Source: Glycomyces arizonensis DSM 44726
GTDB taxonomy: Bacteria; Actinomycetota; Actinomycetes; Mycobacteriales; Micromonosporaceae
Length of the DNA: 64,000 nucleotides
Direction of reading: 5' to 3'
Assembly (NCBI RefSeq): GCF_000482705.1
Contig: NZ_AXWO01000013.1
Coordinates: 124,001 to 188,000 of the forward strand
The notes beneath the pieces were generated by a model. That model had not been told where the DNA came from, did not search any database, and worked only from the letters and a program-made list of their open reading frames with translations. This document shows positions 1 through 7,035 of this stretch, piece after piece. The stretch's first letter is position 1; each line of letters starts with the position of its first letter. The position numbers and the translations under genes are program-made.

Positions 1-2
1 AG

Positions 3-560
3 GTCCTCGGCTTCACCCCGCTGGCGGCCGGGCTGGCGTTCCTGCCCGCGCCGGTGGTGATCGCGACGGTGTCGATGGCGCTCGCGCCGCGGCTCCTGGC
101 GCGCTTCGGGGCCAAGCCGCTCGTGCTCACCGGACTGTCGCTGATGGTCATCGGGTTCCTGCTGTTCGCGCAGATGCGCGCCGACGGCTCGTACGCCGTC
201 GACGTGCTGCCGGGGATGCTGACCGCGCCGCTCGGATTCGGGCTGGCCATGCCCGCGCTGATGTCGCTGGGCATGTCGGACTCGCGGCCCGAGGACGCGG
301 GCGTCACCTCCGGGCTGTTCAACACCGCCCAGCAGGTGGGCGGCGCGGTCGGCCTGGCGGTGCTGAGCACCGTGGTCGCCTCCCGGACCGACGGCCTGCT
401 GGCCCAGGGGCACTCGACCGCCGAGGCGCTGACCGGCGGCTACCGGATCGGCTACACGGTCGCCGCCGTCTTCGCCGCGGCCGGACTGCTCATCGCGGTG
501 ACGGTGCTGAAGGTCCGCAAGGCCGAGTCCGCCGAGCCCGAACTCGAACGCGTCGCCTGA
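3..560 (+). CDS. MFS drug exporter, C-terminal part (5' end outside window)
   Basis: The open frame enters from the left edge, so only about 185 C-terminal residues are present. The visible part is strongly hydrophobic, with four or five membrane segments. It contains the stretch GLFNTAQQVGGAVGLAVLST, typical of the last helices of DHA2-family (14-TM) proton-driven drug antiporters, where an N-T-x-Q-Q-x-G-G-A motif recurs. The C-terminus is a short charged tail ending in ELERVA. The inferred role is export of small hydrophobic or cationic compounds across the inner membrane. A GC-rich hairpin at 575-594 follows the stop. Substrate cannot be told. Confidence 0.85.
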   Translation, partial: VLGFTPLAAGLAFLPAPVVIATVSMALAPRLLARFGAKPLVLTGLSLMVIGFLLFAQMRADGSYAVDVLPGMLTAPLGFGLAMPALMSLGMSDSRPEDAGVTSGLFNTAQQVGGAVGLAVLSTVVASRTDGLLAQGHSTAEALTGGYRIGYTVAAVFAAAGLLIAVTVLKVRKAESAEPELERVA

Positions 561-574
561 CCTGCCGCGGAGGT

Positions 575-594
575 CCCGGCCCTGCGCGGCCGGG
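575..594. terminator. Hairpin after MFS gene
   Basis: CCCGGCC and GGCCGGG pair as a 7-bp stem with a 6-nt loop, 14 bases after the MFS stop and just before the convergent hydrolase stop at 606. There is no clear T-run on either strand, so it would be a GC-rich, bidirectional-type actinobacterial terminator. Confidence 0.5.
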
Positions 595-605
595 GCCGTT
601 CCCGT

Positions 606-1436
606 TCAGGATCGCTCGCGCAGCCACTCCAGGGCGGCCTCGGCGTGGCCGAGGACCGACACGTGGCCGTCCTCGGGGTACAGCCGCAGCTCGGCGGTCG
701 GGCAGTGCCCGGCCAGCCGGCGGCTGTGCGAGGCGGGCACCACCCGGTCCCGCTCGCCGTGGAGCAGCAGCAGCGGCACGGCGGCCTCGGTCGGGTCGAA
801 GCCCCACGGCGCGACGTAGGCGAGGTCGTCGTCGACCAATCCGTCCAGCCCGGTGGCCGTGCCGAGCCCGGCGATCCTCCCCACCCAGGACCACTCGCCC
901 TCGAGCGCGGCGTGGTCGGCCTCGGTGAACATCGCCGGGTCGTACTCGGCTCGGGACTCGTACTCCTCTTTGGCCTCTCGGCCTCCGATCGCGGCCTCCA
1001 GGGAGGCGACGCCGCCGGAGTACATCCCGGCGAACCAGTCCAGCCCGCCCGCGTCCCGCGGCGCCAGCCCCGCGATGTCGACGGCGGCGGTGACGCGGTC
1101 GCCGAGCAGTGCGGCCACGGCCAAGGCGTGCGGCCCGCCGCCGGAGTGGCCTACGGCCGCAAACCGTTCGAGACCGAAGCGGTCGGCGAGGCGCGCGGTG
1201 TACGCCGCCGCCGAAGCGATGTCGCGCCCTGGACGCGCGGTCGAACCGCCGTAACCGGGCCGGTCGTAGGAGACCCAGCGCAGCCCGAGCCGGTCGGCGG
1301 CCGTGAACAAGGGCTCGGGCGGCGCCCCGATGTTCGGGGTGCCGTGATGCCACACGACGGGGAACCCGTCGCCGCCGGTGTCGTACACGTGCAGCCGTCC
1401 GCCATCGGGCAGGACCAGATCGGACTCGTTCACCAT
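606..1436 (-). CDS. Alpha/beta hydrolase
   Basis: This 276-residue protein has the full alpha/beta-hydrolase layout. An oxyanion-hole segment HHGTP lies near residue 30, the nucleophile elbow GHSGGG has Ser98, and a late strand LLLHGERDRVVP carries a candidate acid. The catalytic His is in EDGHVSVL near residue 258. It has no signal peptide, so it is probably cytoplasmic. The family covers esterases, haloperoxidases and epoxide hydrolases, and substrate cannot be read from sequence. The ATG at 1436 opens the conserved first strand (LVLPDGGRLHVYDTG). It converges with the MFS gene and is divergent from the small secreted-protein gene. Confidence 0.85.
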   Translation of the reverse strand: MVNESDLVLPDGGRLHVYDTGGDGFPVVWHHGTPNIGAPPEPLFTAADRLGLRWVSYDRPGYGGSTARPGRDIASAAAYTARLADRFGLERFAAVGHSGGGPHALAVAALLGDRVTAAVDIAGLAPRDAGGLDWFAGMYSGGVASLEAAIGGREAKEEYESRAEYDPAMFTEADHAALEGEWSWVGRIAGLGTATGLDGLVDDDLAYVAPWGFDPTEAAVPLLLLHGERDRVVPASHSRRLAGHCPTAELRLYPEDGHVSVLGHAEAALEWLRERS

Positions 1437-1509
1437 GACCCGAGACTAGAGCGGGGGTCCGACGGTACAACGCCCCAGCGCGGTGTCGGCTTGTCGACAG
1501 TGGCGGTTG

Positions 1510-1527
1510 ACCCCGCCGCGGCGGGGT
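1510..1527. promoter_or_regulatory. 18-bp perfect palindrome in divergent promoter region
   Basis: ACCCCGCCGCGGCGGGGT is its own reverse complement. It lies between the divergent hydrolase (start 1436) and the secreted-protein gene (start 1587). It overlaps a TTGACC hexamer that could serve as a -35 for the rightward gene. It is either an operator or a GC-rich hairpin; the sequence alone does not decide. Confidence 0.35.
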
Positions 1528-1586
1528 AGTAGGAGCGGCGAGCACGCCGCGAGGGCGTGCCGATCGACACCACACGGGGGAAGACC

Positions 1587-1970
1587 ATGTCGAGACTTGC
1601 CCGCCGCGCCGCCACCGCCCTGGCGGCCGCGGCCCTGGCCACGTCCGCCGCGCTGGGCGTATCCGCGGCCGCCCAAGCCCAACCGGCACCGGCACCGGCA
1701 CCGCCGACGCAAGGCGTACCGACCGAATGCATTCCCGGGATGCCCATATTCGCCGAACCGGGCACGCCGCCTCCTGCTGGAATATGCACCGGCTTCGTGA
1801 TCGCTGAATGCTTCGTCGCAGATGCGTCGGGGCTCTGGGTGCGCGTCACCGACCCGATCGCGGGCGTGAAGGGGTACACCTTCGCCCAGGCCGTTCCGGA
1901 ATTCGAGGAACTGGATCTGGCTCCTTGCCAGCAGGGTGGTCCGGCCTCGCTTCCCCAGTCGGTGGGCTGA
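1587..1970 (+). CDS. Small secreted protein, possible SH3-like fold
   Basis: The 127-residue product starts at the ATG at 1587, preceded by a good GGGGGAAG ribosome site; an upstream in-frame codon at 1557 has none. Residues 1-32 are a classic Sec signal peptide (basic MSRLARR, Ala-rich core, likely cleavage after AQAQ). A proline-rich linker and a four-cysteine domain follow. The segment around LWVRVTDPIAGVKGYTFAQAV resembles the last strands of bacterial SH3-like domains. This suggests a small secreted domain with disulfides, as is common in actinomycetes. No specific family is recognised and function is unknown. A very strong hairpin follows it. Confidence 0.7.
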   Translation: MSRLARRAATALAAAALATSAALGVSAAAQAQPAPAPAPPTQGVPTECIPGMPIFAEPGTPPPAGICTGFVIAECFVADASGLWVRVTDPIAGVKGYTFAQAVPEFEELDLAPCQQGGPASLPQSVG

Positions 1971-1988
1971 CCCGAGGCACCGGTGAAC

Positions 1989-2042
1989 CGCGCGGCCCGC
2001 TCCCGCAAGCCCTTCCCAGGACCTGCGGGAGCGGGCCGCGCG
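1989..2042 (+). terminator. 19-bp stem terminator
   Basis: CGCGCGGCCCGCTCCCGCA (1989-2007) pairs perfectly with 2024-2042 across a 16-nt loop, 19 bases after the secreted-protein stop. There is no T-tract, but the stem is the strongest in the first 5 kb and insulates the dehydrogenase downstream. Confidence 0.7.
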
Positions 2043-2116
2043 CTGTGGCGCATCGACGTTTCGGGGATGGTGCCCAGGGAACTCGGCGCCGACATCACTA
2101 CGAGGAGGCGAACGCG

Positions 2117-3328
2117 ATGAAGGCTGTGGTGTGGCACGGCACGGGGGACATCCGCCTGGACGAGGTGCCCGACCCGAAGATCCTGGAACCGGGCGACGCG
2201 ATCGTGCGCATCACGCGCAGCGCGATCTGCGGCACGGACCTGCACATGGTGCGCGGCACGCTGCCGGGCATGGTCGAGGGCACGGTCCTCGGGCACGAGG
2301 CGGTCGGCGTGGTCGAGGAGGTCGGCTCGGCCGTGCGCGGCTTCAGCCCCGGCGACCGGGTGGTGGTGCCCTCCACGATCGGCTGCGGCACGTGCTCGTA
2401 CTGCCGCGCCGGCTACTACGCGCAGTGCGACACCGCCAACCCGAACGGGCCCTCGGCGGGCACGTGCTTCTTCGGCGGGCCGTCCTCGACCGGCCCGGTG
2501 GACGGCCTGCAGGCCGAGTACGCGCGCGTGCCGTACGCGATGACCGGCCTGGTGCGCATCCCGGAGGCGGTGAGCGACGACCAGGCGATCCTGCTGTCCG
2601 ACATCTTCCCCACGGCCTGGTTCGGCGCGAAGCTCGCCGAGATCGGCCCCGGCGACAGCGTGCTGGTCCTCGGCGCGGGCGTGGTGGGCCAGTTCGCCAT
2701 CGCCTCGGCCAAGCGGCAGGGCGCCGGGCGGGTGCTCGTCGTCGACGGCATCGCCTCCCGCCTGGACAAGGCGCGCGAGCAGAACGTCGAGCCGATCGAC
2801 TTCAACGACGAGGACCCCGTCGCGGTGGTCAAGGAGCTCACCGGCGGCATCGGCGTCGACCGCGTCATCGAGGCCGTGGGCGTGGACGCCCAGCGCCCGA
2901 AGACCGGCCCCGCCGCCGAGCAGGCCCAGCAGATGGCCGAGCGGTTCGATTCCGAGCGGCGGCAGGCCGCCCCGAAGGCGAACCCCGACGGTGGGCAGTG
3001 GGTGCCCGGCGACGCGCCCAGCCTCGCCCTGCAATGGGCCGTGGATTCCGTGGCCAAGGCCGGGAGCATCGGCGTGATCGGCGTCTACCCGCCCGGCTTC
3101 AACAGCTTCCCGATCGGCGCGGCGATGAACAAGAACCTCACCGTCAAGATGGGCAACTGCAACCACCGCCGCTACCTGCCTGGCCTGCTCGACCTCGTGG
3201 TCAGCGGCACGGTCGACCCCACCGCGTTCATCACGCGGCATGAGCGGCCCACCGACGCCATCGAGGCGTACGAGACGTTCGACCGGCGCGAGGACGGCTG
3301 GCTCAAGACCGTCCTGGACGTCGCCTGA
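2117..3328 (+). CDS. Zinc-dependent alcohol dehydrogenase (MDR family)
   Basis: This is a 403-residue medium-chain dehydrogenase. The start is the ATG at 2117, nine bases after AGGAGG. The catalytic-zinc Cys is in AICGTDLHM, the paired GHE motif follows (LGHEAVG), and the structural-zinc cysteines lie in GCGTCSYCRAGYYAQC. The Rossmann motif is VLGAGVVGQFA (about residues 190-200). A roughly 50-residue insertion near residues 255-310 resembles that of formaldehyde-dehydrogenase-like members. It would oxidise or reduce an alcohol/aldehyde pair with NAD(P); the substrate is not determinable. It stands alone and ends at a hairpin shared with the convergent azoreductase. Confidence 0.88.
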   Translation: MKAVVWHGTGDIRLDEVPDPKILEPGDAIVRITRSAICGTDLHMVRGTLPGMVEGTVLGHEAVGVVEEVGSAVRGFSPGDRVVVPSTIGCGTCSYCRAGYYAQCDTANPNGPSAGTCFFGGPSSTGPVDGLQAEYARVPYAMTGLVRIPEAVSDDQAILLSDIFPTAWFGAKLAEIGPGDSVLVLGAGVVGQFAIASAKRQGAGRVLVVDGIASRLDKAREQNVEPIDFNDEDPVAVVKELTGGIGVDRVIEAVGVDAQRPKTGPAAEQAQQMAERFDSERRQAAPKANPDGGQWVPGDAPSLALQWAVDSVAKAGSIGVIGVYPPGFNSFPIGAAMNKNLTVKMGNCNHRRYLPGLLDLVVSGTVDPTAFITRHERPTDAIEAYETFDRREDGWLKTVLDVA

Positions 3329-3330
3329 GG

Positions 3331-3354
3331 GCGGGCGCCCCGCCGGGCGCCCGC
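3331..3354. terminator. Bidirectional terminator between convergent genes
   Basis: GCGGGCGCCC and GGGCGCCCGC form a perfect 10-bp stem with a CGCC tetraloop. It lies 3 bases after the dehydrogenase stop and 14 bases before the azoreductase stop on the other strand. Confidence 0.6.
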
Positions 3355-3367
3355 ACCGCGGTCGCGG

Positions 3368-3997
3368 TCAGGCCGCCAGAGCGCGGCCGGCCTTGACCGC
3401 CGCCTCCTCGGCGTCCCGCTTCATCTGCGCGGCCTGCTCGCTGAACCGGTCCAGCGCCGGGTTGACGCCGACCAGGGTGAACTCGCGCTCGATCACGGTC
3501 AGGTCCGCGCCCCACACGTCGACGAGGATGCGCCGCAGGTAGTCGAGGTTGTGGTCCCAGCCCTCCTTCGGCGTGCCGGGCCCGTAGGCGCCGCCGCGGG
3601 TGGTGACCAGCACCGTGGGGGTGCCTTCGAGGAGCGCCTCGCCCTGGGGCGCGCCGATGATGGCCAGGTCGATCCAGGTCTTGACGTGCTGGGAGACGCC
3701 CCAGTTGTAGAGCGGCAGCGCCAGGATCGCCTTGCCCGCGCCGCGGAGCTCGCCGGCGATCTCGGCCGCGAGGGCGAGGGCCGCCCTGTCGGCGTCGCTG
3801 TGCCGGTCCTCGGGCGTGTGGGCGGCGGCGATCGCGTTCTGCCAGGCGTCGGACGGCAGCGGCTGCTGTGCCAGGTGGCGTGTCACGACGCCGGCGTCGG
3901 GCTGGGCGGCCCGGAACTCGGCGAAGACCCGGTCGGCGAGCGCGGTGCTGGCCGAGTTGGGTCCCTGGATGCTCGAGTCGATGCGCAGCAGGGTCAT
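3368..3997 (-). CDS. azoR: FMN-dependent NADH-azoreductase family
   Basis: The 209-residue product is a flavodoxin-like quinone/azo reductase. The N-terminal strand MTLLRIDSSIQGPNSAST carries the FMN-phosphate loop. PLYNWGVSQHVKTWID and TTRGGAYGPGTP are the other two FMN-site motifs of AzoR. The reaction is two-electron reduction of quinones or azo bonds with NAD(P)H. I chose the ATG at 3997, which has a GGAG site 9 bases upstream; longer in-frame extensions run across the operators. It is divergent from a MarR-type regulator and shares a 118-bp intergenic region with two operator-like repeats. This arrangement implies induction by quinone-like or electrophilic stress. Confidence 0.88.
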   Translation of the reverse strand: MTLLRIDSSIQGPNSASTALADRVFAEFRAAQPDAGVVTRHLAQQPLPSDAWQNAIAAAHTPEDRHSDADRAALALAAEIAGELRGAGKAILALPLYNWGVSQHVKTWIDLAIIGAPQGEALLEGTPTVLVTTRGGAYGPGTPKEGWDHNLDYLRRILVDVWGADLTVIEREFTLVGVNPALDRFSEQAAQMKRDAEEAAVKAGRALAA

Positions 3998-4045
3998 GGG
4001 GAGTGCTCCTTGCGGTGTGTCCGGCGGGATCCGCCGAGATCGAAT

Positions 4046-4057
4046 TTGAATGTTCAA
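4046..4057. promoter_or_regulatory. MarR-type operator 1
   Basis: TTGAATGTTCAA is an inverted repeat with 5-bp arms TTGAA/TTCAA. It is the exact reverse complement of the second site at 4080-4091, so the pair forms a larger dyad in the azoreductase/MarR divergent promoter. It stands out as AT-rich in 70% G+C DNA. Confidence 0.7.
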
Positions 4058-4079
4058 GTTGCATCGTAACGCACTCGAT

Positions 4080-4091
4080 TTGAACATTCAA
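4080..4091. promoter_or_regulatory. MarR-type operator 2
   Basis: TTGAACATTCAA, centred 34 bp from operator 1, lies 24 bp upstream of the marR ATG. Sites of this length and symmetry are usual for winged-helix MarR dimers. The likely role is repression of both divergent genes, including the regulator itself. Confidence 0.7.
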
Positions 4092-4115
4092 GTAGGGTCG
4101 CGTAGCATTGCTCAC

Positions 4116-4625
4116 ATGCCACCCGACGAAGCGACCGAGGACGTGCCCTGGCTCAGCCCGAGCCAACTGGAGAACTGGGCTGCGTTGATGGCGCTGATCA
4201 GCATCCTGCCGCCCGCCATCGACGCGCAGCTCAAGCGAGACGCCGGGATGAACTCCTACGAGTACCACGTGCTGGTCCGCCTGGCCGCCTCCGATCAGGG
4301 GATGCGGCCGATGAGCGACCTCGCGGTGCTGGCGCAGGGCTCCCCCTCGCGGCTCTCCCACGCCGTCGCCCGGCTCGAGCGCGACGGCTACGTGCGGCGG
4401 GTCGCGTGCAGCGAGGCGGGCAGGCGCACCGCCGCCGTCCTCACCGAGGAGGGCCGCAAGAAGCTCGAGGCGTCCGCCCCCGGCCACGTGCGCGAGGCGC
4501 GGCGCCTGGTCGTGGACGCCCTCACCCCCGAGCAGCTCAGCGCGCTCGGCGAGGCGGCCCGAGCCGTGGTCGAGGCGATCGACCCCGAGGCGGCGGACAT
4601 GATCCCCCCGGGCCGCAACGCCTGA
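4116..4625 (+). CDS. MarR-family transcriptional regulator
   Basis: The 169-residue protein has the MarR winged helix. A dimer helix runs around residues 10-45. The recognition region is MSDLAVLAQGSPSRLSHAVARLERDGYVRR, followed by the wing (ACSEAGRRTAAVLTEEG). The start ATG at 4116 lies downstream of both operator repeats; an earlier in-frame start at 4050 would fall inside operator 1. It is divergent from the azoreductase, the textbook arrangement for a MarR repressor of a redox or efflux gene. The inferred ligand is an aromatic or quinone compound. The downstream mannonate-dehydratase-type gene is 66 bp away and may be co-transcribed. Confidence 0.88.
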   Translation: MPPDEATEDVPWLSPSQLENWAALMALISILPPAIDAQLKRDAGMNSYEYHVLVRLAASDQGMRPMSDLAVLAQGSPSRLSHAVARLERDGYVRRVACSEAGRRTAAVLTEEGRKKLEASAPGHVREARRLVVDALTPEQLSALGEAARAVVEAIDPEAADMIPPGRNA

Positions 4626-4691
4626 CCCGGCGCCCGCCGGCCCCCATCGACCATTCGAACGGCACCACCGCCGCCCTTGGAAAGGACCGCA

Positions 4692-5930
4692 ATGCGCATT
4701 GACCGAGCCGAAGTGATCGTCACCAGCCCGGATCGGAACTTCACGACCCTCAAGCTCACCACCTCAGATGGGCTCACCGGGCTCGGCGACGCCACGTTGA
4801 ACGGCCGCGAGATGGCCGTCGTCGCCTACCTCAAGGACCACGTCGTCCCGCTGCTGCTCGGCCGCGACGCGGCCCGCATCGAGGACACCTGGCAGTTTCT
4901 GTACCGCTCGGCCTACTGGCGGCGCGGCCCGGTGACCATGGCCGCGATCGCCGCCGTGGACATGGCGCTGTGGGACCTCAAGGGCAAGGCCGCCGGGATG
5001 CCGGTCTACCAGCTGATCGGCGGCGCCTCCCGCGAAGGCCTCCTCGCCTACGGCCACGCCTCCGGCAAGACCCTCGACGAGCTCTTCGACTCCATTCGCG
5101 CCCACCAAGAGCAGGGTTTCCGCGCCATCCGCGTCCAGACCGGCGTCCCGGGACTGAAGTCGATCTACGGCATCGCCTCCAACGCCACGTACGAGGCCAA
5201 CCAAGGGGTGCGCTACGACCACGAACCTGCCCAGCGCGGCGCACTGCCCAATGAGGAGGATTGGGACACCCGCTCCTACCTGCGGCACGTCCCGACCGTC
5301 TTCGAGGCCGTCCGGGGCGAGTTCGGCCCCGAACTGCCGCTGCTGCACGACGCCCACCACCGGCTCACCCCCATCCAGGCCGCGCAGCTCGGCAAGTCGC
5401 TCGAACCGTTCGACCTGTTCTGGCTCGAGGACGTCACCCCGGCCGAGAACCAGGAGGCGCTGCGCCTGGTCCGCCGGCACACCACCACGCCCCTGGCCAT
5501 CGGGGAGATCTTCAACACCGTGTGGGACTACCAGCAGATCATCCGCGAGCAGCTCATCGACTACGTCAGGAGCGCGGTCACCCACACCGGCGGCATCACG
5601 CACCTGAAGAAGGTCCTGGACTACGCCTCGCAGTACCAGATCAAGTCCGGCATGCACGGCCCCACCGACATCTCTCCGGTCGGCATGGCCGCCGCGATGC
5701 ACCTCGGACTCGCGATCCACAACTTCGGCATCCAGGAGTACATGCGCCACGGCGCCAAGACCGACCAGGTCTTCCAGCAGTCCTTCACCTGGTCGGGCGG
5801 CTACCTCCACCCCGGCGAGAACCCCGGTCTCGGCGTCGACCTCGACACCGACGAGGCCGGCAAATACCCCTACGCCCAGGCCTACCTCCCGTTCAACCGC
5901 CTCGCCGACGGCACCGTCCACGACTGGTGA
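4692..5930 (+). CDS. D-mannonate dehydratase / RspA-like enolase-superfamily enzyme
   Basis: The 412-residue protein belongs to the ManD subgroup of the enolase superfamily. The Mg ligands are Asp220 (LLHDAHH), Glu246 (WLEDV) and Glu272 (GEIF), each 26 residues apart as the barrel requires. The N-terminal capping domain begins [13 protein letters not shown]. ManD enzymes dehydrate D-mannonate (some D-gluconate) to 2-keto-3-deoxygluconate in hexuronate breakdown; many homologues have weak or other activity. The ATG at 4692 follows GGAAAGGACC; the TTG at 4677 is less likely. No other uronate genes are adjacent, so the physiological substrate is uncertain. Confidence 0.85.
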   Translation: MRIDRAEVIVTSPDRNFTTLKLTTSDGLTGLGDATLNGREMAVVAYLKDHVVPLLLGRDAARIEDTWQFLYRSAYWRRGPVTMAAIAAVDMALWDLKGKAAGMPVYQLIGGASREGLLAYGHASGKTLDELFDSIRAHQEQGFRAIRVQTGVPGLKSIYGIASNATYEANQGVRYDHEPAQRGALPNEEDWDTRSYLRHVPTVFEAVRGEFGPELPLLHDAHHRLTPIQAAQLGKSLEPFDLFWLEDVTPAENQEALRLVRRHTTTPLAIGEIFNTVWDYQQIIREQLIDYVRSAVTHTGGITHLKKVLDYASQYQIKSGMHGPTDISPVGMAAAMHLGLAIHNFGIQEYMRHGAKTDQVFQQSFTWSGGYLHPGENPGLGVDLDTDEAGKYPYAQAYLPFNRLADGTVHDW

Positions 5931-6032
5931 ACGCCCGCCTCTCCACGAGGTGCTGCCCGGTCTCGGAGCGCCGTGTTCGGCGATCTTGCTACGGGCAGTG
6001 CTACGGGAGGGTTCGACGGGTTGCGAAACGAG

Positions 6033-6061
6033 AAGCGGCGCTCTACTGATGAGCGCCGCTT
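6033..6061. terminator. Terminator between dehydratase gene and tRNA
   Basis: AAGCGGCGCTC and GAGCGCCGCTT pair as an 11-bp perfect stem with a 7-nt loop. On the minus strand it follows the tRNA 3' end by 23 bases. On the plus strand it lies about 100 bases after the dehydratase stop. It probably serves both. Confidence 0.65.
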
Positions 6062-6084
6062 TCGCAGATAAATGATGATGGTTC

Positions 6085-6161
6085 TGGTAGCCCGGGTGGG
6101 ACTCGAACCCACACTGTACGGGTTTTGAATCCGTCTTCTCTGCCAATTGGAATACCGGGCC
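6085..6161 (-). tRNA. tRNA with CAA anticodon (nominally Leu), type-I fold
   Basis: Read on the minus strand, 77 bases fold as a cloverleaf. The acceptor is 7 bp (G1:U72 at the end), discriminator A, and an encoded CCA. The D-stem is 3 bp with conserved A14 and G18G19. The anticodon stem has one A·C mismatch at 31:39 and the loop is UUCAAAA. The T-arm is canonical (GUGGG UUCGAGU CCCAC). The anticodon CAA reads UUG (Leu). Bacterial tRNA-Leu normally has a long variable arm, but this one has only 5 nt. It is either an unusual tRNA-Leu or a diverged, perhaps non-decoding, tRNA. It sits next to pdtaR. Confidence 0.75.
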
Positions 6162-6357
6162 TGGCCCCGAACGGCGAGGCTCGGGCCGCAGAACATGATA
6201 CCCCTGCGGTGCGGCCGGTGACGGATGGGTCCTACTGTCCGAAACGCTCGACATAGGGAGGTGCGCACGCCCGCTGCGCCGGATAAGCTAACTTCCTGGT
6301 GTGCCCTCACTGCCGCACGCCCGACCGACCAGCCGCGCATGAAAGGTACGGACACGC
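6162..6357 (+). promoter_or_regulatory. Intergenic region with candidate pdtaR promoter
   Basis: No gene is visible. TAAGCT at 6284-6289 is a plausible -10 box, giving a leader of about 60 nt before the pdtaR ATG. AGGTACGGAC just before the start gives only a weak ribosome site. The tRNA promoter on the minus strand must also lie here; no convincing -35/-10 pair is evident for it. Confidence 0.35.
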
Positions 6358-6975
6358 ATGACGAGCAAGGCCGCCGAGGAGCCGCGCAAGCGCGTGCTCA
6401 TCGCCGAAGACGAGGGGCTCATCCGCCTCGACCTGGCCGAGATGCTCACCGAGGAGGGCTACGAGGTCGTAGCCGAGGCCGCGGACGGTGAAGCCGCCGT
6501 CCGGCTCGCCCAAGAGCACCAGCCCGACCTGGTGATCTGCGACATCCAGATGCCGATCATGGACGGCCTCCAGGCCGCCGAGAAGATCGTGTCCGCGCGC
6601 ATCGCCCCCGTCGTGATCCTCACCGCCTTCAGCCAGCGCGACCTCATCAACCGCGCGCAGTCGGCCGGCGCCATGGCCTATCTCGTCAAGCCCTTCCAGA
6701 AGTCCGACCTCGTGCCCGCCATCGAGCTCTCGCTCACCCGCTTCGCCGAGATGACCGCCCTGGAGAAAGAGGTCGAGAACCTCACCGAGCGCCTCGAGGT
6801 CCGCAAGCTCGTCGACCGCGCCAAGGGCCTGCTCATGACCCAGTACGGCATGCCCGAGCCCGACGCGTTCCGCTGGATCCAGCGCGCCGCCATGGACCAC
6901 CGCCTGTCGATGCGGGACGTCGCCACCCGCGTCATCGACGAGGCCAAGGAGAAGGAAGCCCAGGACGCCGAATAG
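6358..6975 (+). CDS. pdtaR: ANTAR-domain response regulator (PdtaR-like)
   Basis: The 205-residue protein has an N-terminal receiver (about residues 10-125). The acidic pocket is AEDE, the phospho-acceptor is Asp62 (VICDIQMP), and the conserved Lys is in YLVKPF. A helical linker follows. The C-terminal ANTAR RNA-binding domain (about 140-195) carries the helix DRAKGLLMTQYGMPEPDAFRW. PdtaR binds dual-hexaloop RNAs and acts as an antiterminator when phosphorylated by the histidine kinase PdtaS. The kinase gene is not in this window, as in mycobacteria where pdtaS is unlinked. The position upstream of polA is conserved in actinobacteria. Confidence 0.93.
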   Translation: MTSKAAEEPRKRVLIAEDEGLIRLDLAEMLTEEGYEVVAEAADGEAAVRLAQEHQPDLVICDIQMPIMDGLQAAEKIVSARIAPVVILTAFSQRDLINRAQSAGAMAYLVKPFQKSDLVPAIELSLTRFAEMTALEKEVENLTERLEVRKLVDRAKGLLMTQYGMPEPDAFRWIQRAAMDHRLSMRDVATRVIDEAKEKEAQDAE

Positions 6976-7022
6976 CGGACATGCCGCCCCGGGCTTGCAC
7001 CGGACTTGTCGGAGCCACTCGA

Positions 7023-7028
7023 TAGGCT
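7023..7028 (+). promoter_or_regulatory. Leaderless -10 box of polA
   Basis: TAGGCT ends exactly 7 nt before the polA GTG, so transcription would begin at or next to the start codon. No Shine-Dalgarno lies in those 7 nt. Actinobacteria make many such leaderless mRNAs. Confidence 0.65.
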
Positions 7029-7035
7029 CTGAGGC

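Noticed and set aside
490-1701. Long minus-strand frame over the hydrolase and secreted-protein region
   Set aside because: Arg/Pro-rich low-complexity translation typical of shadow frames in high-G+C DNA; it conflicts with two well-supported genes.
6085-6161. tRNA-Gln (TTG) on the plus strand
   Set aside because: The plus-strand anticodon-like loop reads TTG, but the T-arm (GGTTCGAGTCC), D-arm and CCA are only in correct order on the minus strand.
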